From positions 5,317,501-5,381,500 of the forward strand of contig NZ_CP010429.1 of assembly GCF_000974425.1 (NCBI RefSeq): a stretch of DNA of 64,000 nucleotides, given 5' to 3'. Positions 1 to 8,015 of the stretch are shown piece by piece. The notes beneath the pieces are model-generated. The model saw nothing but the letters and a program-made list of their open reading frames with translations. It was not told the DNA's origin and searched no databases. Source of the DNA: Spirosoma radiotolerans. GTDB lineage: Bacteria > Bacteroidota > Bacteroidia > Cytophagales > Spirosomataceae. Position 1 is the stretch's first letter, and every line of letters starts with the position of its first letter. A program made the translations under genes and the position numbers.

Positions 1-154
1 ATAACGAGTACTGGCGACGTAAGTAGTTTGTTGATGGGTCGATTCATGAGGAATGTTTTGTCTGGGCCAAGCTCCAGCTTGGCCCGTGTTGTTCTTATAC
101 TGATGGCCAGACTGGAGCTTGCCAAGATACTATAGACCAGCCGACTCCAGCATA
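1..154. repeat. Intergenic start of window with REP-like hairpin
   Basis: No gene is supported here. Positions 64-72 and 77-85 pair perfectly (GGGCCAAGC, loop TCCA, GCTTGGCCC). A second partial inverted copy lies at about 106-126 (CTGGAGCTTGCCA). The stretch from about 53 to 72, reading GTTTTGTCTGGGCCAAGC, recurs almost exactly in the hairpin at 32508-32551, so this is a dispersed repeat and not a unique terminator. It lies beyond the 3' end of the minus-strand aminotransferase and may also stop its transcript. A short plus frame ends with TAG at 24-26 but is too short to assign. Confidence 0.6.
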
Positions 155-1222
155 CTAGCCGAAAATCGACTCCGCCAGCCATTCAATATCCGCTACTTCG
201 TGAAAAGCACTGATTACGATACGGGTATTGGCCCGGTCAGCCGCCGTTGGATACGCAAATGAGTAAATCAATATATTCTTCTGAAGCAGGTTCGCGTACA
301 ACGCATCGTGTTCCGTGAAAAACACGGGATACCCGCTTGCCTGATGAAACAACCCGGTTGGTAACAACAAGTGCTCCGCCAATTTTATATTCCGCTGAAG
401 TCGCTCCTGCCCTTCAGCATACAAGGCATCCGCCCGCAAAAAGGCATCCAGACAAGCGGGTGGCATTGGCGAACAGGCACCGAAGAAGGCTGTTTGACGA
501 ATGGATTGTATCGCGTTTGCATCTCCGAAAACCACCCCGCCGGGCAACCCCATTCCTTTCGCCAGCGACCCCGTGCCCACGATACGGACAGATGCGGGCT
601 TATCAACTGATTTTTGTAGAATCGTTGGCCAGATTCCGCGTCCATTATTCAATACGCCCAGGCCGTGCGAATCATCGACAATAAGCGTGATGGGCCGGTT
701 ATCGGGCAACTGATTGATCCAATCGAAATCGTAATAGTCGGAACAAACGGCATCCAGCGAATTGACCAGAATAGCCACCGGGCCCGGCGAAAGCGCGCTC
801 AGTTGGCCGGGTAGTTGGGCTGTCCAGTCGGCAAAGGCCAATTGAGGCAGCGTAACCGTCGGTGCATGCCAAAGCGCCGGGTGTGCCTTGGGTGCGTACA
901 CGAAGGTGTAGTGCTGACTTTGCAACCAGTTAATAACGACCTGACCGGCCATCATTCCCGACGAAAGTGTCAGGGCTGATTCAGCGCCAATTCGGGTGGC
1001 CAGCATTGATTCGGCTTCTTCATACACGCTAATGCGTACGTTTCCGTTCCGGGAACTGCCAAAAACCGTACCGTACCGGCGCATACTTTCGGCCATTAGC
1101 TGATGAAAGTCCGGATGCTGGGGTATCCCTAAATAAGCGGTTCCACTAAAGAAAAGATACGCCTGCCCATCGTGGTCTATCGTTCGGTTGGGGAGTTGGT
1201 CTATGTAAAAAATCGCACTCAT
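155..1222 (-). CDS. PLP-dependent aminotransferase, BioF/KBL-like (class I/II fold)
   Basis: This 355-aa protein has the alpha-oxoamine synthase/aminotransferase fold. The DDSHGLG motif around residues 183-189 supplies the Asp and His that contact the pyridine ring of PLP. GTGSLAKGMG places the Schiff-base lysine at about K222. In the family such enzymes condense amino acids with acyl-CoA (8-amino-7-oxononanoate synthase, glycine C-acetyltransferase) or act as aminotransferases. At 355 aa it is a little shorter than BioF, and the substrate cannot be told from sequence. Its ATG overlaps the stop of the upstream dipeptide epimerase by four bases, so the two are co-transcribed and probably translationally coupled. 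That hints at a role in amino-acid or cell-wall peptide salvage, not biotin synthesis. Confidence 0.85.
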   Translation of the reverse strand: MSAIFYIDQLPNRTIDHDGQAYLFFSGTAYLGIPQHPDFHQLMAESMRRYGTVFGSSRNGNVRISVYEEAESMLATRIGAESALTLSSGMMAGQVVINWLQSQHYTFVYAPKAHPALWHAPTVTLPQLAFADWTAQLPGQLSALSPGPVAILVNSLDAVCSDYYDFDWINQLPDNRPITLIVDDSHGLGVLNNGRGIWPTILQKSVDKPASVRIVGTGSLAKGMGLPGGVVFGDANAIQSIRQTAFFGACSPMPPACLDAFLRADALYAEGQERLQRNIKLAEHLLLPTGLFHQASGYPVFFTEHDALYANLLQKNILIYSFAYPTAADRANTRIVISAFHEVADIEWLAESIFG

Positions 1223-2241
1223 TCGCTTATCAATAAATTTACCCCGGTGCCATTTTCGGGAGGGTAAACGACTTTACCATAGTCGAATGTAACACCGGTG
1301 GCCGGGTCATTGCCAATAAGCATGGCTCCGTCCAGGTCTGCATAATCGAGCAGGGGAAGTAGTTGCGCAATGGCCGAAATACCAACGCTCGATTCGGTCA
1401 TGCAGCCAACCATAACGCGTAAACCCAGCGCGCGTGCCCGGCTGATCATGCGTCGGGCGGGGGTTAGTCCGCCACATTTGGTCAGTTTGATGTTTACGCC
1501 GTGAAAATAACCGGCACATCGATCCACATCGCTTTCAACAATGCAGCTTTCATCGGCAATAACGGGCAAGGCGCTTTGCTCATACACCTGTTTGGCCCCG
1601 TTCCAATCGTCGGCGGGGAGTGGCTGCTCGATAAACTCAACGCCCAACGCTTTCAGTTGGCCGGATTTAGCCACAGCGTCAGCCGCCGACCAGCCACAGT
1701 TGGCATCCACACGAAAAACGGCATCGGTATGCTGGCGCAACGCTCCGACAAGCGTTAAGTCCTCGTCGGGCCGTCCCAATTTAATTTTATACAGTGGCCA
1801 GGGGCGTTCCTGCATTTTTTCGACCATCCGCTCGGGTGTATCCAGCCCGATTGTGTAATCGGTTAACGGGCTGTTCGCCGGGTTCAGCTGCCACAGTTTG
1901 TAGAGCGGTTGGTGCTGTTTTTTTGCCCACAAATCCCAGGCAGCCTGATCGAGCGCACAGAGCGCAAACGGATTTTGCGCCAGATACGGCTGTGTAGCCG
2001 CCCAGAAATCAGCAGGATCCTGTAAAGAGTAGGCTTCGATATGGCTTCGGATGGCCTCAAGAGCCGCCATCATACCATCAATGGTAATTCCGTAATAGCG
2101 GGTTGCGGTAGCCTCGCCAAACCCACGGTAGTCGCCATCCCGTAATTCAACAATCAGAGTTGGCTGAACGTCGCGGCTATCGTGCGCAATGGTAAATGTG
2201 TGATTAAGCCGAAGATCGACCCGGTGAAAGAGCAATTGCAT
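1219..2241 (-). CDS. Dipeptide epimerase (L-Ala-D/L-Glu epimerase-like), enolase superfamily
   Basis: This 340-aa protein belongs to the mandelate racemase/muconate lactonising group of the enolase superfamily. The catalytic set is visible: a KxK motif at K152/K154, metal ligands D179, E205 and D230, and a second lysine region KLTKCGG near K252/K255. The C-terminal CMTESSVGISA motif is typical of dipeptide epimerases. These enzymes epimerise L-Ala-D-Glu from murein peptides so it can be degraded. It is the upstream gene of a two-gene minus-strand operon with the BioF-like aminotransferase and overlaps it by four bases. Family assignment is firm, but dipeptide specificity is inferred. Confidence 0.88.
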   Translation of the reverse strand: MQLLFHRVDLRLNHTFTIAHDSRDVQPTLIVELRDGDYRGFGEATATRYYGITIDGMMAALEAIRSHIEAYSLQDPADFWAATQPYLAQNPFALCALDQAAWDLWAKKQHQPLYKLWQLNPANSPLTDYTIGLDTPERMVEKMQERPWPLYKIKLGRPDEDLTLVGALRQHTDAVFRVDANCGWSAADAVAKSGQLKALGVEFIEQPLPADDWNGAKQVYEQSALPVIADESCIVESDVDRCAGYFHGVNIKLTKCGGLTPARRMISRARALGLRVMVGCMTESSVGISAIAQLLPLLDYADLDGAMLIGNDPATGVTFDYGKVVYPPENGTGVNLLISE

Positions 2242-2268
2242 GCTGTAAAGATAGGAGAAAGGACGCTT

Positions 2269-2919
2269 CTACAACGTTATTAAGCCGTGCCGAAGTCCTT
2301 CAATGACCATACCTACGCGCGTTTTTACGTTCATCTTCTGAAAGATAACCTCCCGGTAGCCATCTACGGTACGCGGGCTAACGCACATTCTGTCCGCAAT
2401 TTCGGTGTAGGTCAATTCGCTGCAGGCAATTTTCAGGAACTCAAGTTCGCGGCCGTTCAGAGCAAAGGGCGGCTTAGGAATGCTCTCGGCTGGGGCATTC
2501 AGATTCCGGATTAGTTGCGTTGTCAGAAATTCAGAATAGTAATACCCTTTTGCCATAATTTCGTCCAGTGCCAGACGAAACTCGGCCGGTCGGCACCCTT
2601 TAAGCAGATAACCGCGGGCGCCGTCGCGTATGATTTTGATAATGTGTTCCTCACGATCATCCATCGAAAGCGCCAATACGCGTATGGATGGATACAGTTG
2701 CCGCAGGTGAATGGCCGTTTCAAACCCGTCCATTACAGGCATGCTCAAATCCAGCAGTAAAATATCGGGTAGCTGCGTACTATGCGCCAACTGATCCAGC
2801 AAATCGCGCCCATTCTCGGCTACGAGCAATACATCGTAGTGCTCAAATTTTCGAATCATGTCTGACAAAGCAGAAGCCAATAAGGTATGATCGTCAGCAA
2901 TGGCAATGAGTACAGACAT
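2269..2919 (-). CDS. Response regulator, NarL/LuxR family
   Basis: This 216-aa regulator has an N-terminal receiver domain with acidic residues at D10/D11 and the phospho-acceptor D57 in LLLDLSMPVMDG. The C-terminal LuxR-type helix-turn-helix (about 150-212) contains LTYTEIADRMCVSPRTVDGY. It follows the histidine kinase at 3055-3867 on the same strand with a 135-base gap, and is its likely partner. The whole cassette continues upstream through a membrane protein and a 72-aa small protein. The target genes are unknown. Confidence 0.93.
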   Translation of the reverse strand: MSVLIAIADDHTLLASALSDMIRKFEHYDVLLVAENGRDLLDQLAHSTQLPDILLLDLSMPVMDGFETAIHLRQLYPSIRVLALSMDDREEHIIKIIRDGARGYLLKGCRPAEFRLALDEIMAKGYYYSEFLTTQLIRNLNAPAESIPKPPFALNGRELEFLKIACSELTYTEIADRMCVSPRTVDGYREVIFQKMNVKTRVGMVIEGLRHGLITL

Positions 2920-3054
2920 GGGGCGATTGGTATAAGCATTATGGGCGGCTGAAAGTAGCCCGCTAAATCAAACTACACAACAGAGCGCTTAGGTTATTTT
3001 TAACTTCAGATATAATTCCGATACCGTACTCATTACATTAATAGCTTCTGGCCA

Positions 3055-3867
3055 TTATCCTTGCTTGATTTGGGGGTAAGGGATGCGAATTTCAACGCGT
3101 GTACCGGCACCAGGTGTACTATGAATAACGCAGGTACCACCCAGCAACCCCGCCCGTCGATACAGGTTACTCAACCCCGCCCCCGAGGCTTCCAGTTGCC
3201 GGGTAGTGGCTTCTGTCACGCTGAACCCCCGGCCATCATCACTGATCGTTAGTGCGAAGCTATCTGATTTAAAATCGGTCAGCACGTGCAAATTTCTCGC
3301 CTGTGCATGTTTGAGGGCATTGTTAAGGGATTCCTGGGTCATCCGCAACAGGACCATTTCCGTTTGCTCGCCCAACGAATAGGGTTCCCCTATGGTAGTC
3401 AATTCGGCCAGTATCCGCTTGGTTCGCTGAATTCGTTCCAGTTCAAGGGTCAGACTGGGCAACAGCCCAAACCGGCGCACAGTATCGTGATCCAGCGTTT
3501 TGGACAGTGCGCGAACGTCGGAGATGACCGTTCGGACCAACTCGCGGGTTTGCTGAACCCCTTCCTGCCTGGCTGGTTCCATGATCTCGTCTTCGAGTTC
3601 GTTGAGCCGCATCACGACGACGGTGAGCAGTTGCCCAACATTATCGTGCAGGTCACTACCCACCTGCTGAAGTGTTTGGTTCTGAATTTCGAGCTGCGAC
3701 TGGAGGAGTTCGCGCTGGTAAAGATTCTTAATCTGTTCTTTATCCTGCAGATAGCGCAGATACTGCCGCTGGTGCATCATGAAAAAGGCAATGGGTGCCC
3801 CCGTTATGAACAGTAAAAATATCGTAGCGATACTAACGATTTCTATTTCTCCGGTAAGGGCTTGCAT
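3055..3867 (-). CDS. Sensor histidine kinase (HisKA_3 / NarX-DesK type)
   Basis: A longer in-frame reading starts at 3894, but the ATG at 3867 (MQALTGEIEI) is preferred. It gives 270 aa beginning with a single membrane helix (about residues 8-30) followed by a coiled coil. The H box SDLHDNVGQLL carries the phospho-acceptor at about H74, and the ATPase part ends with ISDDGRGFS and GAGLSNLYRRA motifs. The sensing region is almost absent, so signal input must come from the membrane or from a partner. The start overlaps the end of the six-helix membrane protein gene by 25 bases. This tight coupling suggests that protein is the sensor subunit. Confidence 0.9.
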   Translation of the reverse strand: MQALTGEIEIVSIATIFLLFITGAPIAFFMMHQRQYLRYLQDKEQIKNLYQRELLQSQLEIQNQTLQQVGSDLHDNVGQLLTVVVMRLNELEDEIMEPARQEGVQQTRELVRTVISDVRALSKTLDHDTVRRFGLLPSLTLELERIQRTKRILAELTTIGEPYSLGEQTEMVLLRMTQESLNNALKHAQARNLHVLTDFKSDSFALTISDDGRGFSVTEATTRQLEASGAGLSNLYRRAGLLGGTCVIHSTPGAGTRVEIRIPYPQIKQG

Positions 3868-4481
3868 CGCATACCAATAAAAAAGTAAACGCACATCACC
3901 AGAAAAACCACATTATGAATTTTCCAGATTATGCCAATATTGGCATAGTTTCGACTAACCAGTGAATTGTAAGTCAGGAAAATAAAGAAATTGCTGGTGT
4001 AATACGTGAAGATACCGTTGACGTACCAGAAATCACTAACCGTTAAAATATTTTCCTTTGGTTGTTCAGCCAGCCGTTGTCTGTAGTAAAACAGGCAGGC
4101 AATTGTAATGAGTAAACTAACTACCCCAAAGGATACGCTATTGAAATCAGCCACCGTGCTCGACGCCTGTAGCGTATAGATTAAATTTAGCTGGTACAAG
4201 GCAACCAGGCCCAGAATAAACCATTCCCATTTGCGGGATGCATAAAGCCGGGCAAAATACAGTGACAGGCTGTAATAAGCCCAGGAAAAATTCAGTGAAT
4301 AGGCAAACAGGTTATCCTTCTCCAGTTCGTTCAGCCAATTGGCATAGCCATTGAAAAAAAATTGGCCGCACAGATAATACACGATATAGTTCCGCTCTTG
4401 CCAACGCACCGTGGGAAGGGCCAGGATGAGTAACAGCAAAGGCGGGACAGTATCAAGATAGTTAATGGCTTTTGAAACCAC
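3843..4481 (-). CDS. Six-helix integral membrane protein, possible sensor subunit
   Basis: This 212-aa protein starts with GTG and consists almost entirely of hydrophobic segments. About six membrane helices can be read, for example PPLLLLILALPTV, FILGLVALYQLNLIYTL, FGVVSLLITIACLFYY and VVFLVMCVYFFIGM. Aromatic residues are frequent in the loops. I do not recognise a named family. The gene lies 38 bases after the 72-aa small-protein gene and overlaps the histidine kinase gene by 25 bases. It may act as a membrane receptor or signal module for that kinase. Function is inferred only from context. Confidence 0.75.
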   Translation of the reverse strand: MVSKAINYLDTVPPLLLLILALPTVRWQERNYIVYYLCGQFFFNGYANWLNELEKDNLFAYSLNFSWAYYSLSLYFARLYASRKWEWFILGLVALYQLNLIYTLQASSTVADFNSVSFGVVSLLITIACLFYYRQRLAEQPKENILTVSDFWYVNGIFTYYTSNFFIFLTYNSLVSRNYANIGIIWKIHNVVFLVMCVYFFIGMRCKPLPEK

Positions 4482-4519
4482 TGCCTACGATCGGGTAAAG
4501 GGTGTAAATAATAAGCCGG

Positions 4520-4738
4520 TTAATCACAGCCAGGAGGCCGGGGGCAACCATCAATTTCGTCTGTTGTCATCTCGCCCGCGTTTCGTTCGCAGTAGGCGGT
4601 TATAAAAGCCGGAAACGAGTTGCCGTCTTTGTGGCCAAACTTCAATCTGACCACCACATTTCCCTCAGCAGGATCACCCGATTCGTCAATTAACGCAATC
4701 ATATCTGATTTTTTAAACACGAACTCTAACATAGTCAA
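4520..4738 (-). CDS. 72-aa small protein ending in a CPRPPGC motif
   Basis: This is the first gene of the minus-strand cassette and is not recognised. The protein is acidic and hydrophilic in the middle and ends DGCPRPPGCD, with two cysteines bracketing a proline-rich turn. No signal peptide or membrane helix is visible. Another start is the Met at codon 3 (4732). A good -7 box lies just upstream at 4771-4778. Such a short protein with a conserved-looking Cys-Pro tail at the head of a membrane-protein/kinase/regulator operon could be a signal-peptide or RiPP-like precursor, or a small regulator. No maturation enzyme is nearby. Confidence 0.6.
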   Translation of the reverse strand: MTMLEFVFKKSDMIALIDESGDPAEGNVVVRLKFGHKDGNSFPAFITAYCERNAGEMTTDEIDGCPRPPGCD

Positions 4739-4770
4739 AGATTAAAAATGAGTGAAGGTGCCGATTTTAG

Positions 4771-4778
4771 CAAAGGTA
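4771..4778 (-). promoter_or_regulatory. -7 box of the small-protein/kinase cassette
   Basis: On the minus strand this reads TACCTTTG, an exact match to the Bacteroidetes TAnnTTTG box. The expected start of transcription is near 4764, about 26 bases before the ATG at 4738. A CAAA (TTTG on the minus strand) at 4795-4798 could be a -33 element, though the spacing is shorter than usual. Confidence 0.55.
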
Positions 4779-5024
4779 TACATGTAGACACAAACAAAAA
4801 GTCTATTCTAGAATAGCACTTTGCATATAGCCTTAACTATTAACAAGTTAGCTAATAGTGGTCAAATTTTTGGGGTGAACAACGGGAAATTTCCCATGTT
4901 AAGTACCGTGTTTTTCCCGCCTTACATTGGTGAAATCTCCCCTATACTCAACTAGGCTTATCCATCATATTTGTAGAGTAATTTCTATCTACAGACATAC
5001 CACATCGCCTTCCTGAAGATTGTA

Positions 5025-5056
5025 AGACCGCCGGGTTAATCTCCGGCGGTCTGTTT
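5025..5056 (+). terminator. Orphan stem-loop terminator in a divergent gap
   Basis: AGACCGCCGG at 5025-5034 pairs perfectly with 5043-5052 around an 8-base loop and is followed by GTTTATAT. The gap lies between divergent genes (the small-protein cassette on the minus strand and purQ on the plus strand), so no annotated gene would read into it. It may end an unannotated small RNA starting somewhere in 4780-4990. The rest of 4739-5139 holds no recognisable gene. Confidence 0.6.
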
Positions 5057-5139
5057 ATATGGGCACCTGCCGTATAACTTATTGGTGCTGAATTAGCGAG
5101 AAGACGACAATTGAGTCGTAGAAGTAGCGACTGAACTGT

Positions 5140-5147
5140 TATCTTTG
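5140..5147 (+). promoter_or_regulatory. purQ -7 box
   Basis: TATCTTTG matches the Bacteroidetes TAnnTTTG consensus exactly. It would start transcription near 5153, about 25 bases before the purQ ATG at 5179. No well-spaced -33 TTG is seen. Confidence 0.5.
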
Positions 5148-5178
5148 TGTATTACTTCGATTTAGCAATTCTCCCGCT

Positions 5179-5865
5179 ATGAAATTTGGCGTTGTTGTTT
5201 TTCCCGGTTCCAACTGCGATCAGGACGCAGTAGACGCACTGGAACTGATGGACCAGGAAGTTGTAAAACTCTGGCATAAAGATCATGACCTGCAAGGCTG
5301 CGATTTTATTATTCTGCCCGGTGGTTTCTCTTATGGCGACTACCTGCGCACGGGAGCCGTGGCCCGGTTTTCGCCGATCATGAACGAGGTTATTGCCCAT
5401 GCCAACCGGGGTGGTTACCTGATGGGTATCTGCAATGGTTTCCAGATTTTGGCCGAGGCTCGGCTGGTGCCGGGCGTTTTGCTGCAAAACAGCAGCCAGA
5501 AATATGTTTGCAAGAATATTTATCTGAAACCCGAATCGACCGACGCCCTCTTAACCGCCGAATTGACTAAACCCGCCTACAAAATCCCCATCGCTCATGG
5601 CGATGGTCGGTATTTTGCCGATGCAGATACGTTGAAAGCGCTTAACGACAATAACCAGGTACTATTTCGGTATTGCGACGCTACCGGCGCCGTAACAGAA
5701 GAAGCCAACCCCAATGGTAGTCTGGAAAATATTGCGGGCGTAACCAACAAAAGCAAAAACGTATTCGGTATGATGCCCCACCCTGAGCGCGCTGCTGACC
5801 CAGCACTCGGCAACATAAATGGACGGCTTATTTTAGAGCAAATTTTAAAGGCAGTTTTGGTCTAA
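5179..5865 (+). CDS. purQ: Phosphoribosylformylglycinamidine synthase subunit PurQ
   Basis: This 228-aa class I glutamine amidotransferase supplies ammonia to PurL in the fourth step of purine synthesis (FGAR to FGAM). The opening KFGVVVFPGSNCDQD and the oxyanion-region LPGGFSYGDYLR motif are diagnostic. The catalytic triad is C85 in GICNGFQ with H201 and E203 in MMPHPERA. It stands alone on the plus strand with its own promoter. purL and purS are not in the window, so the synthase is presumably of the separate-subunit type encoded elsewhere. Confidence 0.97.
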   Translation: MKFGVVVFPGSNCDQDAVDALELMDQEVVKLWHKDHDLQGCDFIILPGGFSYGDYLRTGAVARFSPIMNEVIAHANRGGYLMGICNGFQILAEARLVPGVLLQNSSQKYVCKNIYLKPESTDALLTAELTKPAYKIPIAHGDGRYFADADTLKALNDNNQVLFRYCDATGAVTEEANPNGSLENIAGVTNKSKNVFGMMPHPERAADPALGNINGRLILEQILKAVLV

Positions 5866-5879
5866 TTCCGACCTTAATC

Positions 5880-5954
5880 TAGTATAAACGCCGAAGGCAT
5901 ATCATGTAATCCTGAAAAGAGGTATTCCATGATACGCCTTCGGCGTTTATACTA
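5880..5954. repeat. Long hairpin downstream of purQ
   Basis: Arms 5880-5898 and 5936-5954 are perfect inverted repeats of 19 bases (TAGTATAAACGCCGAAGGC). The pairing continues inward with one mismatch (ATCATG/CATGAT), giving a 75-base hairpin with a short loop. It follows the purQ stop codon and faces a decayed minus-strand gene. It probably works as a bidirectional terminator. Confidence 0.75.
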
Positions 5955-5963
5955 TCAATCGTC

Positions 5964-6160
5964 CTAAGCTACGAATGGCGCGAACAAGTCGTTGACGGTA
6001 ATCATAAAATCAGACAAAACCGGGAAAGCTGAGCAAACGTCACCTTCTAAACCGATGGTAACCTGCTTACGAGAGGTGTAGACGTAAACCACCTCCTGTT
6101 CCGGAATAATATTCCAGACCACCTATATGCCTGCTTTGAAGTAGTCAACAATCTTCTCTT
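5964..6160 (-). pseudogene. Uma2-family (DUF820) endonuclease remnant
   Basis: On the minus strand from about 6155 the frame reads KIVDYFKAGI, a stop, then VVWNIIPEQEVVYVYTS, and runs on to VLSDFMITVNDLFAPFVA and a TAG at 5964-5966. This matches the C-terminal third of Uma2-type restriction-endonuclease-fold proteins, which are abundant in Cytophagales. A TAG at 6123-6125 interrupts the frame, and nothing resembling the N-terminal two thirds is present. I read it as a decayed gene. Confidence 0.65.
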
Positions 6161-6225
6161 ATCGTTGAGCGAACATAAGCAAAACGCCAAAATTGAAAAC
6201 CCGGTTTAACGAAAGCCTGTAACGC

Positions 6226-6261
6226 AAGCGTGCCCATCTGACCAGTCAGATGGGCACGCTT
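6226..6261 (-). terminator. Terminator hairpin after the old-yellow-enzyme gene
   Basis: AAGCGTGCCCATCTGA (6226-6241) pairs perfectly with 6246-6261 around the loop CCAG, a 16-bp stem. It lies 23 bases beyond the stop of the minus-strand ene-reductase gene. There is no T-run. Confidence 0.65.
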
Positions 6262-6283
6262 GTATAACAAACCAGAGCGAAGG

Positions 6284-7375
6284 TTATGCCTTCACTTCTT
6301 CCAGCACCGGATAATCCGTATACCCTTTTTCATCGGGTGTATAGAACGTATTAAAGTCGGGTTGATTGAGTTCGGCACCCGTTTTCAGCCGTTCTACGAG
6401 ATCGGGGTTGGCAATGAATGGCCGGCCCATGGCCACTAAGTCGGCTTTTCCGCTTATCAGGTCGACTTCGGCCCGTTCAGCATCGTAGCCTCCGCTCAAA
6501 ATCAGCGTACCCGTATAGTTCTCGCGAATAGCCTCGACAATAGCCGGATCAACAGCGGGCGCGCCCATCGATTCGTGATCGACCAGGTGAACGTAGACTA
6601 CATAATCGGACAGCTTCTTGGCTACATAATGATAGATTTTGTCGTCATCTGGCGAATAGGGCATGTCGTTGAACACACCATAAGGCGACAGCCGGATACC
6701 CGTCTTCTCTTTTCCAATGGCCTGCGCTGTTTGCTCGGCAACTTCGAGGGCAAAGCGGGCATTGTTTTCAGCCGAACCACCGTATTCGTCAGTCCGTTGG
6801 TTAGTGGTCGAACGCAAAAACTGCTCCACCAGATAGCCGTTGGCACCGTGAATTTCGACCCCATCGAAACCAGCCTCGATAGCATTTTTAGCCGCCTGCA
6901 CAAATTCCTGTACCGTTTGCTTTACCTCATCGGTTGATAGGGCACGGGGCGTTGGGTGATCCAGCATGCCATCGGTATCGGTGTAAATCTGTCCACCGGC
7001 AGCAAGGGCAGATGGAGCCACAACCTCGCCCCCTTCGTGCATATTGACAGTATGCCCAATGCGGCCTGAGTGCATAAGCTGGGCGAAAATTTTACCACCT
7101 TTTGCATGAACAGCGTCTGTCACGTTTTTCCAGCCTGCTACCTGGTCAGCCGTGTACAGACCCGGCACGCGGGCATACCCATTGCCATTGGGCGATGGAG
7201 CAATTCCTTCTGTTACGATCAAACCAGCCGATGCCCGCTGCGCGTAATACGTTGCCATAATAGGCGTTACAGCATGATCGACGGTTGCGCGGTTGCGCGT
7301 CATGGGAGCCATAACGATGTGGTTCTGAAGAGTCAGATTACCAAGGCTCGCTTCTGAAAAAAGTTTTTGTGCCAT
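6284..7375 (-). CDS. Alkene reductase, old yellow enzyme family (NemA-like)
   Basis: This 363-aa FMN-dependent ene-reductase reduces activated C=C bonds, quinones or nitro compounds with NAD(P)H. The N-terminal NHIVMAPMTRNRA and the substrate-binding HGANGYLVEQFLR motif (H176, N179) are typical of the N-ethylmaleimide reductase/xenobiotic reductase class. RTDEYGGSAENNARF and the phosphate-binding MGRPFIANPDLV also match. Length is normal. An ArsR-type regulator gene lies 95 bases upstream on the same strand, so the pair is probably an inducible detoxification unit. Confidence 0.93.
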   Translation of the reverse strand: MAQKLFSEASLGNLTLQNHIVMAPMTRNRATVDHAVTPIMATYYAQRASAGLIVTEGIAPSPNGNGYARVPGLYTADQVAGWKNVTDAVHAKGGKIFAQLMHSGRIGHTVNMHEGGEVVAPSALAAGGQIYTDTDGMLDHPTPRALSTDEVKQTVQEFVQAAKNAIEAGFDGVEIHGANGYLVEQFLRSTTNQRTDEYGGSAENNARFALEVAEQTAQAIGKEKTGIRLSPYGVFNDMPYSPDDDKIYHYVAKKLSDYVVYVHLVDHESMGAPAVDPAIVEAIRENYTGTLILSGGYDAERAEVDLISGKADLVAMGRPFIANPDLVERLKTGAELNQPDFNTFYTPDEKGYTDYPVLEEVKA

Positions 7376-7470
7376 CTGTTAGTATCACGACGGATACGGA
7401 TTTAGCGTGTAGTATTCGGGCAGAAAACGCTTTGATATATTTAAAAGTTTGAATGTCTTTAACTAAATTT

Positions 7471-7740
7471 TTAGATCAGCTTTGCCAGAAAAGTCGATAA
7501 TTGTTTAACCTTCTCTTTATTGAGACGCAAGTGCACATTGCGTCCTTCCTTAGCCGCATAAACCAATTCACTCTCGGTCAGCAGCCGGACGTGGTGCGAC
7601 ACGCAAGGTTGCGACAGGCCCGTTAGCTCCTGAATATCAGTTGGAGTCATACTCTCCCGCTGGGCTAATTCCAGTATGATCGAGAGCCGATACTTATCGG
7701 CCATAGCCCCCGTGGCTTTCTCACATGATTTAGAATCCAT
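7471..7740 (-). CDS. ArsR-family winged-helix regulator
   Basis: This 89-aa repressor has a single winged helix. MTPTDIQELTGLSQPCVSHHVRLL (about 31-54) is the DNA-recognition helix-turn-helix, followed by the wing AKEGRNVHLRLN. A cysteine lies near the N terminus (SKSCEK) and another in the recognition helix, which could sense metals or electrophiles. It precedes the ene-reductase gene on the same strand. A TACGTTTG box (minus strand, 7745-7752) almost touches the ATG, so the transcript may be nearly leaderless or the start may be Met13 (7704). Confidence 0.88.
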   Translation of the reverse strand: MDSKSCEKATGAMADKYRLSIILELAQRESMTPTDIQELTGLSQPCVSHHVRLLTESELVYAAKEGRNVHLRLNKEKVKQLSTFLAKLI

Positions 7741-8015
7741 AATACAAACGTAACAAAAAACGGCGGGTTAATGTGCTGAATGACCAGGCTCGCCTTTTAC
7801 CAGTATGGAAGGGTTTATAAGACGTTGAGCAGACTCGCCAGCCCTGTCATTCAGGTAGCAACGCACCTTCAACGCCACTCTCTATCAGGCAGAAATTAAA
7901 GATACGTTGATTATTAACAGCGTGCTTCATAGACATAACCTTAAGCCTGTTTCCGCAGTTGATACTTTATCAGGCTCATTATAAAAGCCTGCCAAAACTA
8001 AATTCTCAACGTATT

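Noticed and set aside
1..26. Possible end of an upstream plus-strand gene (frame ending NEYWRRK and TAG)
   Set aside because: Only seven codons are visible, not enough to support a gene.
3286..3816. 176-codon plus-strand frame inside the histidine kinase gene
   Set aside because: Antisense shadow of the kinase, with no family similarity.
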